A stretch of DNA of 64,000 bases from an uncultured Clostridia bacterium (GCA_904381285.1 CAJFII010000008.1:1-64000); one strand, 5' to 3'; numbered from the stretch's first letter, positions 28,554-37,688 are shown. Made by a program: numbers and translations. Notes: a model not told the origin generated them from the letters alone.

Positions 28554-31016
28554 ATGCAAAGACCCATTTTAATTGTATTAATAGGATATATAATAGGAAT
28601 AATGTTAGGGCTATACTGTAAAATCAGTATAGTTCTTTTCATATTATTGATATTAGTAATATATTTACTTATAAAAAAGTTTGTCCATATTAATAAAAAT
28701 ATATTAAGGTATTATAAGCAATTTGAAATAAAAACAACATGTATAATTATATTTGTAAGTACAATTTTATCAAATACGATAGTATTAATACAGAATTACA
28801 ATTATGAAAACAAATATAAAGGATTTGAAGAAGGAAAGATAATTGCAACTGTAGTAAGTGATGCAAAAGTAAAAAAGTATTATACTCAATATAAAATTAA
28901 AATAGAAAACATTAATAATAATAATAAATATAATAATACATATTTATATCTAAATTTAAAAGAAGATAAGAACCTAAAATATGGAGATAAAATTTTGTTT
29001 TCTGGTGCATTTATACAACCAGAAATACAAAGAAATTATAAAGGATTTAATTATAAAGAATATTTGAAATCGATTGAAATTTATGGAAGTGTTAAAACTG
29101 ATAAAGTTGAAGTAATAGGAAAGGGCAGAGTAAACATTTTAAATCTTCTTGCCAATAGTACTGCATGTAAAATAAAAGAAATAATAAAAAATAATATGCC
29201 CAACGAAGATACAAGTAATTTATTATTAGGGATATTGTTAGGTTATGATGATGAATTAGATAACAAATTAAAAGAAAGTTTTCAGAATAGTAGTTTGTCA
29301 CATATACTGGCTGTTTCAGGAATGCATGTATCATATATTGTTAGTATAATTACATTTTTATCTAATAAAATGAATGTTCATAAAAAAATTAGTAAAATTA
29401 TTATAATATTCTTTTTAATATTCTTTATATTCCTAACAGGGGGAACGCCTTCAGTTAAAAGAGCGTGTATTATGAGTATACTTGCTCTTATAGGAAGTTT
29501 AATATATAGAAAAAGTGATATTATTACTAATATAAGTACATCATTATTAATTATTTTAATACAAAATCCATTTAGTATTTTAGACATAGGTTTGCTTTTA
29601 TCTTTTTTTGCGACTATGGGAATAATAATATTTTATAAAAATATAATGGATATTTTAAATAAAAAACAATCAGAAAAAAATAATCAAATTAAACAAATAA
29701 ATAAAAAAGATTTTTTAAGTAAAATAGTAACAAAAATAAAAGAAGGAGTGGGATTATCTGTATCTGCTCAAATATTAATTTTACCTTTAAGTTTAGTTTT
29801 ATTTAATAAACTTTCTCTTACATTTTTATTTTCAAACATATTAATTAGTTTCATAATTGGTTTAATAACAATTCTTGGCTTTATTTCTGTAATCATACCT
29901 ATAAATATATTATTCTTCATACTAGATATTTTATTAAAATCACTTATATCTATAGCTGATATATTTTCAAGTATGTGGATATCAAAGATAACAATAACAA
30001 CTCCAAACATAATATATGTAATTATATATTATATATTTATATTATTTATTGTGTTAATAAATTTTATAAGAAAAAAAGAACAAAAAAGAAGAATAGAAAA
30101 ATTTATATTAACATTTGTGGATAATTTTAAATGTGGTTTAAAGAATAATAAAAAGAAATTATTAGCAATAATTATAATTTTAATTATGCTTGTTAATTTT
30201 GCAAAATTTATTCCAAAAGATTTAAAAATATATTTTATTGATGTTGGACAAGGAGATTCTACTTTAATTGTAACACCAAATAATAAGACTATTTTAATTG
30301 ATGGAGGTGGAAATAAAAGTTTAGATGAATTTGATGTAGGAAAAAATACATTGTTGCCATACCTTTTAGATAGAAAGATAAGTAAAATTGATTATCTAAT
30401 GATATCTCATTTCGATTCGGATCATTGTAATGGACTAATTGCTGTATTAGAAAACTTAAAAGTAGAAAAAGTTATTATATCAAAACAAATAGAAGTTTGT
30501 GATGAATATAAAAGAATAATAGAAGTAATAAAAAAGAAAAATATAAAAATCTTAATCGTAAAAGCTGGGGATAAAATAATAGTTGATGGCAATGTGGAGT
30601 TAGATATTTTATATCCACAAGAAAGATTACAACATACAGACATAAATAATAATTCAATTGTAGTAAAGTTAAGTTATAATAATTTTAGTATGTTATTTAC
30701 AGGAGATATTGAGGAAGAAGCGGAAAAGAAAATAATAGAAAAATATAGAGATACTAATAAATTGAAATCTACTATAATAAAAATAGCTCATCATGGTTCT
30801 AAAACATCTTCAAGTGATGAATTTATAAAAATGGTGAAACCACAAATTGCTTTAATTGGGGTTGGAAAAAATAATTTATTTGGTCACCCTTCAAATCAAG
30901 TGATAGATAGATTAAATAATTCGAAAACCAGAATATATAGGACAGATTTAAATGGTGAAATAATAATAAAAGTTAATAAAAAAGGGAAAATAAAAGTAGA
31001 CAAAAAAATAGACTAA
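28554..31016 (+). CDS. comEC: ComEC/Rec2-family DNA uptake channel
   Basis: An 820-aa polytopic membrane protein that passes single-stranded DNA across the membrane during transformation. It has an N-terminal membrane pair and an extracellular OB-like DUF4131 region (about 65-195). The Competence domain with many membrane segments follows (about 215-510; AVSGMHVSYIVS, LTGGTPSVKRA). The C-terminal metallo-beta-lactamase-like domain (about 550-820) has FIDVGQGDSTLI, HFDSDH and AHHGSKTS, with the metal ligands mostly kept. With type IV pilus genes in the same window it points to possible competence. ATG start; the ribosome site AAAGGAAC is ordinary. Confidence 0.93.
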   Translation: MQRPILIVLIGYIIGIMLGLYCKISIVLFILLILVIYLLIKKFVHINKNILRYYKQFEIKTTCIIIFVSTILSNTIVLIQNYNYENKYKGFEEGKIIATVVSDAKVKKYYTQYKIKIENINNNNKYNNTYLYLNLKEDKNLKYGDKILFSGAFIQPEIQRNYKGFNYKEYLKSIEIYGSVKTDKVEVIGKGRVNILNLLANSTACKIKEIIKNNMPNEDTSNLLLGILLGYDDELDNKLKESFQNSSLSHILAVSGMHVSYIVSIITFLSNKMNVHKKISKIIIIFFLIFFIFLTGGTPSVKRACIMSILALIGSLIYRKSDIITNISTSLLIILIQNPFSILDIGLLLSFFATMGIIIFYKNIMDILNKKQSEKNNQIKQINKKDFLSKIVTKIKEGVGLSVSAQILILPLSLVLFNKLSLTFLFSNILISFIIGLITILGFISVIIPINILFFILDILLKSLISIADIFSSMWISKITITTPNIIYVIIYYIFILFIVLINFIRKKEQKRRIEKFILTFVDNFKCGLKNNKKKLLAIIIILIMLVNFAKFIPKDLKIYFIDVGQGDSTLIVTPNNKTILIDGGGNKSLDEFDVGKNTLLPYLLDRKISKIDYLMISHFDSDHCNGLIAVLENLKVEKVIISKQIEVCDEYKRIIEVIKKKNIKILIVKAGDKIIVDGNVELDILYPQERLQHTDINNNSIVVKLSYNNFSMLFTGDIEEEAEKKIIEKYRDTNKLKSTIIKIAHHGSKTSSSDEFIKMVKPQIALIGVGKNNLFGHPSNQVIDRLNNSKTRIYRTDLNGEIIIKVNKKGKIKVDKKID

Positions 31017-31087
31017 AAATTGTATAAAAATTCCTATTTTTGAAAATACTATAAGAAAGAAGACCTTAAAAAGAAAGAAGGTAGTAT

Positions 31088-31678
31088 ATGAAAAAGTGGG
31101 GAATTATTATTGCTTTTATTATAATTTTTATTATTGCAATATTTGTTGGAAACTATATATATGATTCGAGTAATAAAGAAGAAAATACTATTAAAAGTGA
31201 AAATACCAGTAATAGTATTGTAAACCAAGTTGATTATAGTGTAAGAAATGATATAACAATTAATACAGATTCAGAAGAAGAAAAGATATCTCCAAATGCA
31301 ACATTAATTCTAAAAAAACACTATAAAGAATGTGACCATACTATAAAAGAATATGCTGAAATTCCTGAAGAGTTTGTAAATCTAACTAAATCAGAAATAG
31401 AAAAAGAATATCCAGAATGGGAAGTGGAAAAATTTACTCCATTAGATATAATTTTAATAAAAGAGGAAGATGGATTTTGTAATGAACATTTCATATTAAG
31501 AGAAGAACAAGGAGTAATTACTGTTTATAAGATAGATAAACAAGGTGTAGAGTCATTATATGATACAACAGGCATTAGCGTAGAGTATTTAACTGAAAAT
31601 GATAAATTAGAACTAAGAAATGGAATAAAAGTTTATGGTAAAGAAGAATTAAATAGTATGTTAGAAAATTATGAATAA
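31088..31678 (+). CDS. BofC-like membrane-anchored protein
   Basis: A 196-aa protein with one N-terminal membrane segment (about 5-24) and an extracytoplasmic part. The domain from about 75 onward (LILKKHYKECDHTIKEYAEI, EYPEWEVEKF, GISVEYLTENDKLELRNGI) matches my memory of the BofC C-terminal domain. BofC in Bacillus regulates SpoIVB and thus pro-sigma-K processing during sporulation. A spore-forming lineage is consistent with the nearby spoVA genes. ATG start after GAAAGAAGG. The assignment is by pattern only. Confidence 0.6.
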   Translation: MKKWGIIIAFIIIFIIAIFVGNYIYDSSNKEENTIKSENTSNSIVNQVDYSVRNDITINTDSEEEKISPNATLILKKHYKECDHTIKEYAEIPEEFVNLTKSEIEKEYPEWEVEKFTPLDIILIKEEDGFCNEHFILREEQGVITVYKIDKQGVESLYDTTGISVEYLTENDKLELRNGIKVYGKEELNSMLENYE

Positions 31679-31755
31679 TATAAATGTATAAGTAGTAAAT
31701 ACAATAGTTATAAAAATGTATTTGATTAATTTATAAATAATAAAAAAAGTGATAT

Positions 31756-31785
31756 TAAAAAGGAACGTTAAATTTTAACGTTCCT
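31756..31785 (-). terminator. Terminator of pgsA
   Basis: AGGAACGTTAA and its complement TTAACGTTCCT (31761-31785) form a near-perfect palindrome. On the minus strand it is followed by TTTTT. It lies between convergent genes and could serve both. Confidence 0.75.
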
Positions 31786-31812
31786 GGATGTATTTATTTT
31801 ACAATAACAAAA

Positions 31813-32419
31813 TCATTCATTTTTGCTTTTATCTTCAATTTTTAAATTTTCTTTTTTTAGATATCCTTGAGTATAAAAAGCTTTAAAATACATAATTAAT
31901 GAGAAAATAGTTGCAATTAAAGCTAAATAATATAAATATTGATCAAAAGCAGGAAGTGTTTGCATACTATACTCTGGATGATTTATTATAGTAGAATTGA
32001 ATTGACTAATAAAGAATGAACTTACAATTGCAACATAAAATAAAACAGTTGAAAGTTTGCCATACCATCTACTAGAAACTACAAATTCTTTTCCATATAA
32101 GAAAGATGCTCCAGAAATCATTGCAAATTCCTTTAAAACAACAACAACTAAAATCCATAAAGGAATTACATTTTGAAGAGCAAGTACAGCAAGTACAGAT
32201 ATTTGAGTAGCTTTATCTGCTAAAGGATCAATTAGTTTTCCAAAATTTGTAATAAAATTATATTTCCTTGCAATATAACCATCTAATACATCAGTTAGTC
32301 CAGAAATAGTTAAATATACAAATGCAAGTACATAATTACCGTTGAATTATATAAACAACAATAATTGGAATTAGAAAAAATCTTAAAATTGTTAATATGT
32401 TTGGTATATGTTTAAACAT
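31813..32419 (-). CDS. pgsA: Phosphatidylglycerophosphate synthase PgsA, needs +1 shift at CGG 32341
   Basis: PgsA transfers glycerol-3-phosphate to CDP-diacylglycerol, the committed step to phosphatidylglycerol. The gene starts at ATG 32419 after GGAGG with [19 protein letters not shown], typical of the family. After 26 codons it meets CGG directly followed by TAA, so ordinary decoding gives only a 27-residue peptide. Skipping the C gives GGT AAT TAT and the whole enzyme. It contains the CDP-alcohol phosphotransferase motif D-G-x2-A-R-x8-G-x3-D-x3-D in [20 protein letters not shown]. The total is 201 aa, a normal length. Upstream on the same strand is clpE. Confidence 0.88.
32339..32341 (-). 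other. CGG +1 recoding site in pgsA
   Basis: On the minus strand the 0-frame reads ATT CAA CGG TAA. Skipping C gives CAA GGT AAT TAT and 174 further codons of PgsA. This is the strictest of the five sites because a stop codon follows CGG at once. Confidence 0.75.
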
Positions 32420-32519
32420 GATAATTCCTCCATAAAATTCATATAATATATCATACATTTTTTGATAAATTTCGTCAAGTATATAATGAAATAATTAATA
32501 AATACTGTAAATATTTAAT

Positions 32520-32566
32520 TAAAAAAAGTGTGCATTAGAAGAAAAATTCTTTTAACACACACTTTT
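32520..32566 (-). terminator. Terminator of clpE
   Basis: On the minus strand AAAGTGTG pairs with CACACTTT around an inner stem-loop, followed by a T run. Confidence 0.7.
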
Positions 32567-32580
32567 ATATAAATTAAAAT

Positions 32581-34875
32581 TTATATAATTTGAAATTTAA
32601 GTTCATTATCTATACAATCAAGCAAAACAGTTGAGCCTTCTAATAATTCACTTCTTAAAATCATTTCAGATAAAACATCCTCTACGTATCTTTGTATAGC
32701 ACGTCTTAAAGGTCTTGCTCCGTATTTATAATCTGTACCTTTTTCTAATAGGTATTCTTTAGCAGATGTAGATACATTTAATGAAATATTTTTATTTTGT
32801 AGAGCCTTTCTAGTATCTTCTAACATAAGCTCTACTATTTGTAATAGCTGTTCTTTATTTAAGCTGTCAAATACAATTATTTCATCAATCCTATTCAAAA
32901 ATTCTGGTCTGAATACATCTTTTAAACTATCAAATATTTTATTTTTATCAACAGTTTGTTTTCCAAAACCAATAGAATTATTATTTAAATTAGAGCCTGC
33001 ATTAGATGTCATAATAATAATTGTATTTTCAAAACTTACAGTATTTCCTTGTGAATCTGTTAATTTTCCATCATCTAGTACTTGAAGTAAAATGTTAAAT
33101 ACATCTGGATGAGCTTTTTCAATTTCATCAAATAGTACAATAGAGTATGGATTTCTTTTTACCTTTTCAGTTAATTGTCCAGCATCATCATATCCTACAT
33201 ATCCAGGAGGTGAACCAATTAATTTAGAAGTAGAATGACTTTCCATATATTCAGACATGTCTATTCTGATAATTGCATCATCACGACCAAACATTTCATA
33301 AGCAAGAGCTTTTGCAAGTTCTGTTTTTCCAACACCAGTAGGACCAACGAAGATAAATGAAGGTGGCCTTTTTGTACTTTTTAATCCAGCACGATTTCTT
33401 CTAATTGCTCTTGAAACAGCTGATACTGCATCATTTTGACCAATAACTCTTTTATGAAGATTATTTTCAAGGTTAAGAAGTTTGTCTATTTCTGCTTGAG
33501 TAATTTTCTTTACAGGTATTTTTGTCCAATTCTCGATAACAAGTGCAATATCTTGTACTGTTATTTGTCTTGGCTTCAATTTACTACTTAATAAATTAAT
33601 TTCATCTTGCAATCTACATTCTTTAGTTTTTAAATCTGCAGCTTTTTGGTAATCTTCAGTAGAATCTGCATCTGCTGCTTCTTCTTTTTCTTCTTGTACT
33701 TTTTTTAATTGATTTTTTAAAACTTCTAATTTATATAAAGCTTTATTGTCTAAATTTATTTTTGAACAAGCTTCGTCTAAAATATCAATAGCTTTATCTG
33801 GTAAAAATCTATCATGTATATATTTTTCAGACATAATAACTGTTTGAGCAATTACATCATTAGAAATTTTAACTTTATGATAGTCTTCATAGTATTTTTT
33901 TATTCCTTCTAATATCCTTATGGTATCATCAACAGATGGCTCTTCAACAATTACAGGCTGAAATCTTCTTTCTAAAGCAGTATCCTTTTCAATATATTTT
34001 CTATATTCTTTTAATGTAGTAGTACCAATTAGTTGAATTTCTCCGTTTGCAAGTGATGGCTTTAAAATGTTAGCAGCATTCATGGAGTTTTCAGCATCGC
34101 CAGCACCCATTATATTATGTATTTCATCAATAACTAAAATAATATTCCCACAAGCTTTGCATTCATCAATTATAGATTTCATACGAGCTTCAAATTGTCC
34201 TCTAAATTGAGTTCCAGCAATTACTGCTGTCATATCAAGTAAATATACTTCTTTATTTAATAATTTTGCAGGGACATTTCCGTTTGCAATTTTAATTGCT
34301 AGGCCTTGAGCAATTGCTGTTTTTCCAACGCCAGGTTCACCAATTAAACAAGGATTATTTTTTAAACGACGGTTTAAAACCTGTACAATTCTTTGAATTT
34401 CTTTATCTCTACCTATTACAATATCTAATTCATTATTTCTTGCTTTAGTAGTTAAATTAGTTCCATAAGTATCTAAAAATTTAGTTTTCTTTTGTTTAAC
34501 TTTTTTATCTACTTTAATTTTCTTAGAGGAAGTAGTATTTTCATTTTGATTTGAATCATTATTATTAGAAGTACTTACACCAAATATAGCTCCAAGAGGT
34601 ACTGCGTTTCCATTCATACCATCAAGGTTTAAATTACTATTAGAAAGATTTTCGGTTAAATCTTTAAAGATATCTTCAAATTGACTTGTCATATCTTCTA
34701 AATTTATATTATCACCTTCTAAAACAGTAGATTGTTTTGCTAAAACTTCTAAAGGATTAATTCCTTTTTCTTTAGCACAGTTATAACAATAACCTTCTAA
34801 TTTATCTTCACTATTGCTATTTTCTTTGCTAACAAATATAATAGCCGTATTTTTCTTACAAATTGAACATAGCAT
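32581..34875 (-). CDS. clpE: ClpE-type AAA+ unfoldase
   Basis: A 764-aa Hsp100 ATPase that unfolds proteins for ClpP. The N-terminus lacks the usual double Clp-N repeat and instead has a zinc finger of CxxC...CxxC type (MLCSICKK, GYCYNCAK), as in ClpE. The first AAA+ domain has GEPGVGKT and DEIHNIMGAGD. A UVR-like coiled coil (about 385-425, DYQKAADLKTKE) precedes the second AAA+ domain with GPTGVGKTELAKAL and DEIEKAHPDV. ATG start with AAGGAGAT. It has its own promoter. A true CtsR operator is not evident (only a partial AAAGTCAA). Confidence 0.9.
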   Translation of the reverse strand: MLCSICKKNTAIIFVSKENSNSEDKLEGYCYNCAKEKGINPLEVLAKQSTVLEGDNINLEDMTSQFEDIFKDLTENLSNSNLNLDGMNGNAVPLGAIFGVSTSNNNDSNQNENTTSSKKIKVDKKVKQKKTKFLDTYGTNLTTKARNNELDIVIGRDKEIQRIVQVLNRRLKNNPCLIGEPGVGKTAIAQGLAIKIANGNVPAKLLNKEVYLLDMTAVIAGTQFRGQFEARMKSIIDECKACGNIILVIDEIHNIMGAGDAENSMNAANILKPSLANGEIQLIGTTTLKEYRKYIEKDTALERRFQPVIVEEPSVDDTIRILEGIKKYYEDYHKVKISNDVIAQTVIMSEKYIHDRFLPDKAIDILDEACSKINLDNKALYKLEVLKNQLKKVQEEKEEAADADSTEDYQKAADLKTKECRLQDEINLLSSKLKPRQITVQDIALVIENWTKIPVKKITQAEIDKLLNLENNLHKRVIGQNDAVSAVSRAIRRNRAGLKSTKRPPSFIFVGPTGVGKTELAKALAYEMFGRDDAIIRIDMSEYMESHSTSKLIGSPPGYVGYDDAGQLTEKVKRNPYSIVLFDEIEKAHPDVFNILLQVLDDGKLTDSQGNTVSFENTIIIMTSNAGSNLNNNSIGFGKQTVDKNKIFDSLKDVFRPEFLNRIDEIIVFDSLNKEQLLQIVELMLEDTRKALQNKNISLNVSTSAKEYLLEKGTDYKYGARPLRRAIQRYVEDVLSEMILRSELLEGSTVLLDCIDNELKFQII

Positions 34876-34927
34876 ATATTAAATCTCCTTACATATTTAT
34901 TATTTTTTATTATTTTTCTATTAGTAT

Positions 34928-34956
34928 ATGATACATTAAAAACACCTAAAAGTCAA
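34928..34956 (-). promoter_or_regulatory. clpE promoter
   Basis: On the minus strand: TTGACT (34956-34951), 17-bp spacer, TATCAT (34933-34928). Confidence 0.5.
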
Positions 34957-35084
34957 GGAAATAAGTAATTCTTAATAAGTAATTATGGTAAATTTTTTGT
35001 GAACAAAAAGTGATTAATAAAACAAAAAATCGAAAAATATAAATACTTGAAAAAGGGATATGAACAGGGCATGGGTTACATAAT

Positions 35085-35113
35085 TTGACAGAAATAGTAA
35101 TATATGTTATAAT
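35085..35113 (+). promoter_or_regulatory. Promoter of the glucosaminidase-like gene
   Basis: Consensus TTGACA (35085-35090), 17-bp spacer, TATAAT (35108-35113). Transcription would start near 35120. Confidence 0.8.
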
Positions 35114-35160
35114 AGAAAATGTGGTGCAAAAAAATTACACCAGAAAGGATGTTTAATATA

Positions 35161-35925
35161 GTGAAAAAGAATAGTAAAAGTGGGCTCAAGATAAAACAAA
35201 TCTTAAGTGTGGTATTTATATTAATATTCTTGAGTACAAACCTACAATTATTCATTTCCACCAAAGAAGAAAAAATAATTTCTAAAAATGAAATGCAAAA
35301 TGAAGTACAAGAAAATATTAAAATAGCAGAAAACCAAGTGCAGGAAGAAGTAAAAATTGCACAAAATACTTATACAAGAAAAGCAACACTTGCTAGATCC
35401 TCAGTACAAAGAGGTCAAGAACCAATAAAAGAAGTAATAGAAAAGCAAGAAGAGGAAAAGTACATATCTATTGAAGAAATAGAAATATCAAAAACTATGG
35501 ACTTAACTATAAGATGTGGAATTTCAAAAGAAGACTTTAAAACCTTAATGCAAAACCTAAAAAAAGATACATCAGGATTTTTTGAAGAAAATAGTGATAC
35601 TATTTACGATTTATGTGAAAAATATGAATTAAACGAAATATTTTTCTGTGGACTAATTGCAGCAGAATCAGGATGGAATATAAGTTCAAGCCATAGAAAA
35701 AAATGTAACTATATAAGTATGATGTCAAAAGGAAAACTAATAAGTTATTCTTCAACAGAAGAAGGATTAGAAGCAGCAGCAAAATTATTACATACTAAGT
35801 ATTTAACACCAGGTGGTTCATATTATAGGGGAAAAACACTTTCAAGTGTACAAAAAATATTCTGCCCTAACTCATCTACATGGGTAAACTTAGTATATGG
35901 ATGTATGAAACAAGTATTAAATTAA
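35161..35925 (+). CDS. Membrane-anchored glucosaminidase-like (lysozyme-fold) protein
   Basis: A 254-aa protein from the GTG at 35161. An ATG at 35119 coincides with the predicted transcript start, and the ATG at 35149 touches the AAAGG ribosome site, so both are less likely. An N-terminal membrane segment (about 9-27) precedes a Glu/Gln/Lys linker. The C-terminal domain (about 120-254) resembles the GH73 N-acetylglucosaminidase/lysozyme fold, with the probable catalytic Glu in CGLIAAESGWN. It would cut the glycan strands of peptidoglycan. The gene is monocistronic with its own promoter and terminator. Confidence 0.75.
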   Translation: MKKNSKSGLKIKQILSVVFILIFLSTNLQLFISTKEEKIISKNEMQNEVQENIKIAENQVQEEVKIAQNTYTRKATLARSSVQRGQEPIKEVIEKQEEEKYISIEEIEISKTMDLTIRCGISKEDFKTLMQNLKKDTSGFFEENSDTIYDLCEKYELNEIFFCGLIAAESGWNISSSHRKKCNYISMMSKGKLISYSSTEEGLEAAAKLLHTKYLTPGGSYYRGKTLSSVQKIFCPNSSTWVNLVYGCMKQVLN

Positions 35926-35930
35926 AACAA

Positions 35931-35982
35931 AAAAACTATACAAAAATTCTCAAGGTAAACTTGATATTTTGTATAGTTTTTT
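35931..35982 (+). terminator. Terminator after the glucosaminidase-like gene
   Basis: AAAAACTATACAAAA pairs with TTTTGTATAGTTTTT; an inner small stem CAAG...CTTG is also present. Confidence 0.85.
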
Positions 35983-36102
35983 AAATTTTATGACAATAAA
36001 TGATTACAAAAAACTGTAAAAGTAGTTGAAAAAGAAGAAAAAAGAGATATATATAGCTTGACAAGTAATATTTGTAATTATAAAATAAAGACATAAGGTT
36101 AA

Positions 36103-36301
36103 AAGCATTTTACAAAAACAAACTTTTAATTTTCAAAAAAGCTTGCTCAAGCTAATTTGCTAAGAGCTTCTAAAATAATTTTATGGCACCCTTCCATTAA
36201 AAATGAACTCTTTCCATAAAATTATTTTAGAATCCCTAAAGCAAATTCCTTTCAAGACACTTTTTTAGAAAATTTGCAAGTTTTAGTTTTTGAAAATGCT
36301 T
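36103..36301. repeat. 199-bp imperfect palindrome upstream of the variable pilin (MITE-like or structured RNA)
   Basis: The 460-bp gap 35926-36385 has no gene. The left arm starts AAGCATTTTACAAAAAC and the right arm, read on the other strand, starts AAGCATTTTCAAAAACT. The arms of about 85 bases align almost throughout, the best part being TTCTAAAATAATTTTATGG next to a 27-base centre. Element size and terminal repeats fit a MITE, but a long folded RNA is equally possible. No clear target-site duplication is visible. Confidence 0.65.
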
Positions 36302-36385
36302 AAATAAAAAGTACGAATAAATAACTACAAATATGAACAAAATATTAAAAAGAAAAAAAGAGAGAAAAAGGAGGAACACGAAAGA

Positions 36386-37441
36386 ATGAATAAGAAAAGC
36401 AAAAAACAAAAAAGAACAAAAAAGATTAATTTAACAAATAATAACAAGGGTATAACATTAATTGCTCTTGTTATAACTATCATAGTGTTACTAATATTAG
36501 CAGGAGTGACAATAAACCTAACATTAGGAGAAAATGGAATATTTAGAACAGCAGAGATGGCAGGAAAAAATTACACACAAGCACAAGAGCAAGAATTAGC
36601 AGGACTAGCAGAATTTGAAAATACGTTAAATAATATAATAGCTGGAACAGGAAATAACGGAGGAAGTGGAACAGATACTCCAGTCGTAAAAGGGCTATTA
36701 AAAGATATAGCAGACCCAGGAGATTATGTAAAATATGATACAGGAATAGATGGAATTGGAGAAAATGGAAACGGAATAGTACTATTTAGAGTATTATATA
36801 ATGATGAAACAAATGGATTACAAATAATATCAGATAAAAATGTAGAGAAAGTAACATTAGGAACAGATGGGACAAACGATTTGGTAGCATTTCAAGCATC
36901 AATGAATGATTATAATAATGCAATAGCCACATTGAATCAAAAAGCGGAGAGATATGCTACAAATAGTCCATATGCAATAGATGGAAGATGTGTAGGAAGT
37001 GTGCCAACAGTAGGAGTAGATGGAAAATTTAATGCAAAAAATACAGAAGTATCACAAACATATAGTATACCAGATGAATGGACATTACCAAGTGGATGGA
37101 GTAGTAGAGATACAGGTTGCCAGAAATGGATAGATACAAATTATGAGACAGACCAAACAGCAATGCAATCAGCAGGACTATGGACAACAGGAGAAGAATA
37201 TTGGATAGCATCCCGTATTGTGAATTTGGATTCGTCTTATTGCACTTTTCGTGTGCGTTATTTGAATATCAGCGGTGACTTGGACTACTACAGTGGCATG
37301 TGCTATGTGAAATCTGCAGGCTACACGGATAGCCATTCGGTTGAGTTTGGTCTTCGTCCTTGTATTTCTCTAAAATCTGATATCAAAGTAATAGGAGGAG
37401 ATGGAAAAAGTGCAGGAACAGCATATGAGTTAGGAATATAA
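36386..37441 (+). CDS. Prepilin-like protein with C-type-lectin-like variable tail (putative DGR target)
   Basis: A 351-aa protein with a basic leader ending KG, then ITLIALVITIIVLLILAGVT (about 27-46), a prepilin cleavage site and pilin helix; position +5 is Ala instead of Glu. The next segment, NGIFRTAEMAGKNYTQAQ, is nearly that of the small pilin at 46994. After a short Gly/Thr linker (about 92-108), the domain from about 112 to the end is a close paralogue of the tail encoded at 896-1642. Inside it, 37211-37372 is A-poor and GC-rich (putative VR2), while DGRCVGSVPTVG before it is conserved. I infer a pilus-borne binding protein with a hypervariable lectin-like face. ATG after AGGAGG. Confidence 0.8.
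   Translation: MNKKSKKQKRTKKINLTNNNKGITLIALVITIIVLLILAGVTINLTLGENGIFRTAEMAGKNYTQAQEQELAGLAEFENTLNNIIAGTGNNGGSGTDTPVVKGLLKDIADPGDYVKYDTGIDGIGENGNGIVLFRVLYNDETNGLQIISDKNVEKVTLGTDGTNDLVAFQASMNDYNNAIATLNQKAERYATNSPYAIDGRCVGSVPTVGVDGKFNAKNTEVSQTYSIPDEWTLPSGWSSRDTGCQKWIDTNYETDQTAMQSAGLWTTGEEYWIASRIVNLDSSYCTFRVRYLNISGDLDYYSGMCYVKSAGYTDSHSVEFGLRPCISLKSDIKVIGGDGKSAGTAYELGI
37211..37372 (+). other. Putative DGR variable region VR2
   Basis: By hand count about 30 A in 162 bases (19%), in a gene where A is otherwise 40-50%. It starts at TCCCGT like VR1 and ends with the same 21 bases (37352-37372) as VR1 (1550-1570). Against VR1 most differences hit first and second codon positions, with T or C kept at the third, as expected if template AAT/AAC codons were randomised at A. 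Outside the patch the two genes return to the AT-rich local composition. Confidence 0.65.
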
Positions 37442-37488
37442 AATAGTGCTAGCAGATCAAGGCCTTAGGACTTTTTGGCAAAGGAAAT

Positions 37489-37511
37489 GTGCCATGCATC
37501 AAGCGTGGCAC
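37489..37511 (+). other. GC-rich hairpin downstream of VR2
   Basis: GTGCCATGC (37489-37497) and GCGTGGCAC (37503-37511) form a 9-bp stem with one G-T pair, in a GC-richer patch (37441-37550) after the variable pilin. DGR targets often carry a hairpin downstream of the variable region, usually much closer than here. It is followed by a terminator at 37577. The rest of the 487-bp gap to 37929 holds the promoter at 37660 and nothing else I recognise. Confidence 0.45.
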
Positions 37512-37576
37512 AGGGCAAATCATATGGAGCATGTCAAGGAAATACACTGTAAAGACAAGTAAGATATGATGTATGT

Positions 37577-37627
37577 AAAAGTATAGAAAAAATGGAAGTA
37601 AAAATCCATGAATTTCTATACTTTTTT
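37577..37627 (+). terminator. Terminator after the variable pilin
   Basis: AAAAGTATAGAAA pairs with TTTCTATACTTTT, with an inner ATGGA/TCCAT stem and a final T run. Confidence 0.8.
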
Positions 37628-37659
37628 CTATTTTGTCAAAAACTGTCGAAAAAAACTCA

Positions 37660-37688
37660 TTGACAGAACAAGAAAAATGTAATATAAA
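37660..37688 (+). promoter_or_regulatory. Promoter of the PD-(D/E)XK gene
   Basis: TTGACA (37660-37665), 17-bp spacer, TATAAA (37683-37688), leaving a leader of about 230 bases. Confidence 0.55.
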
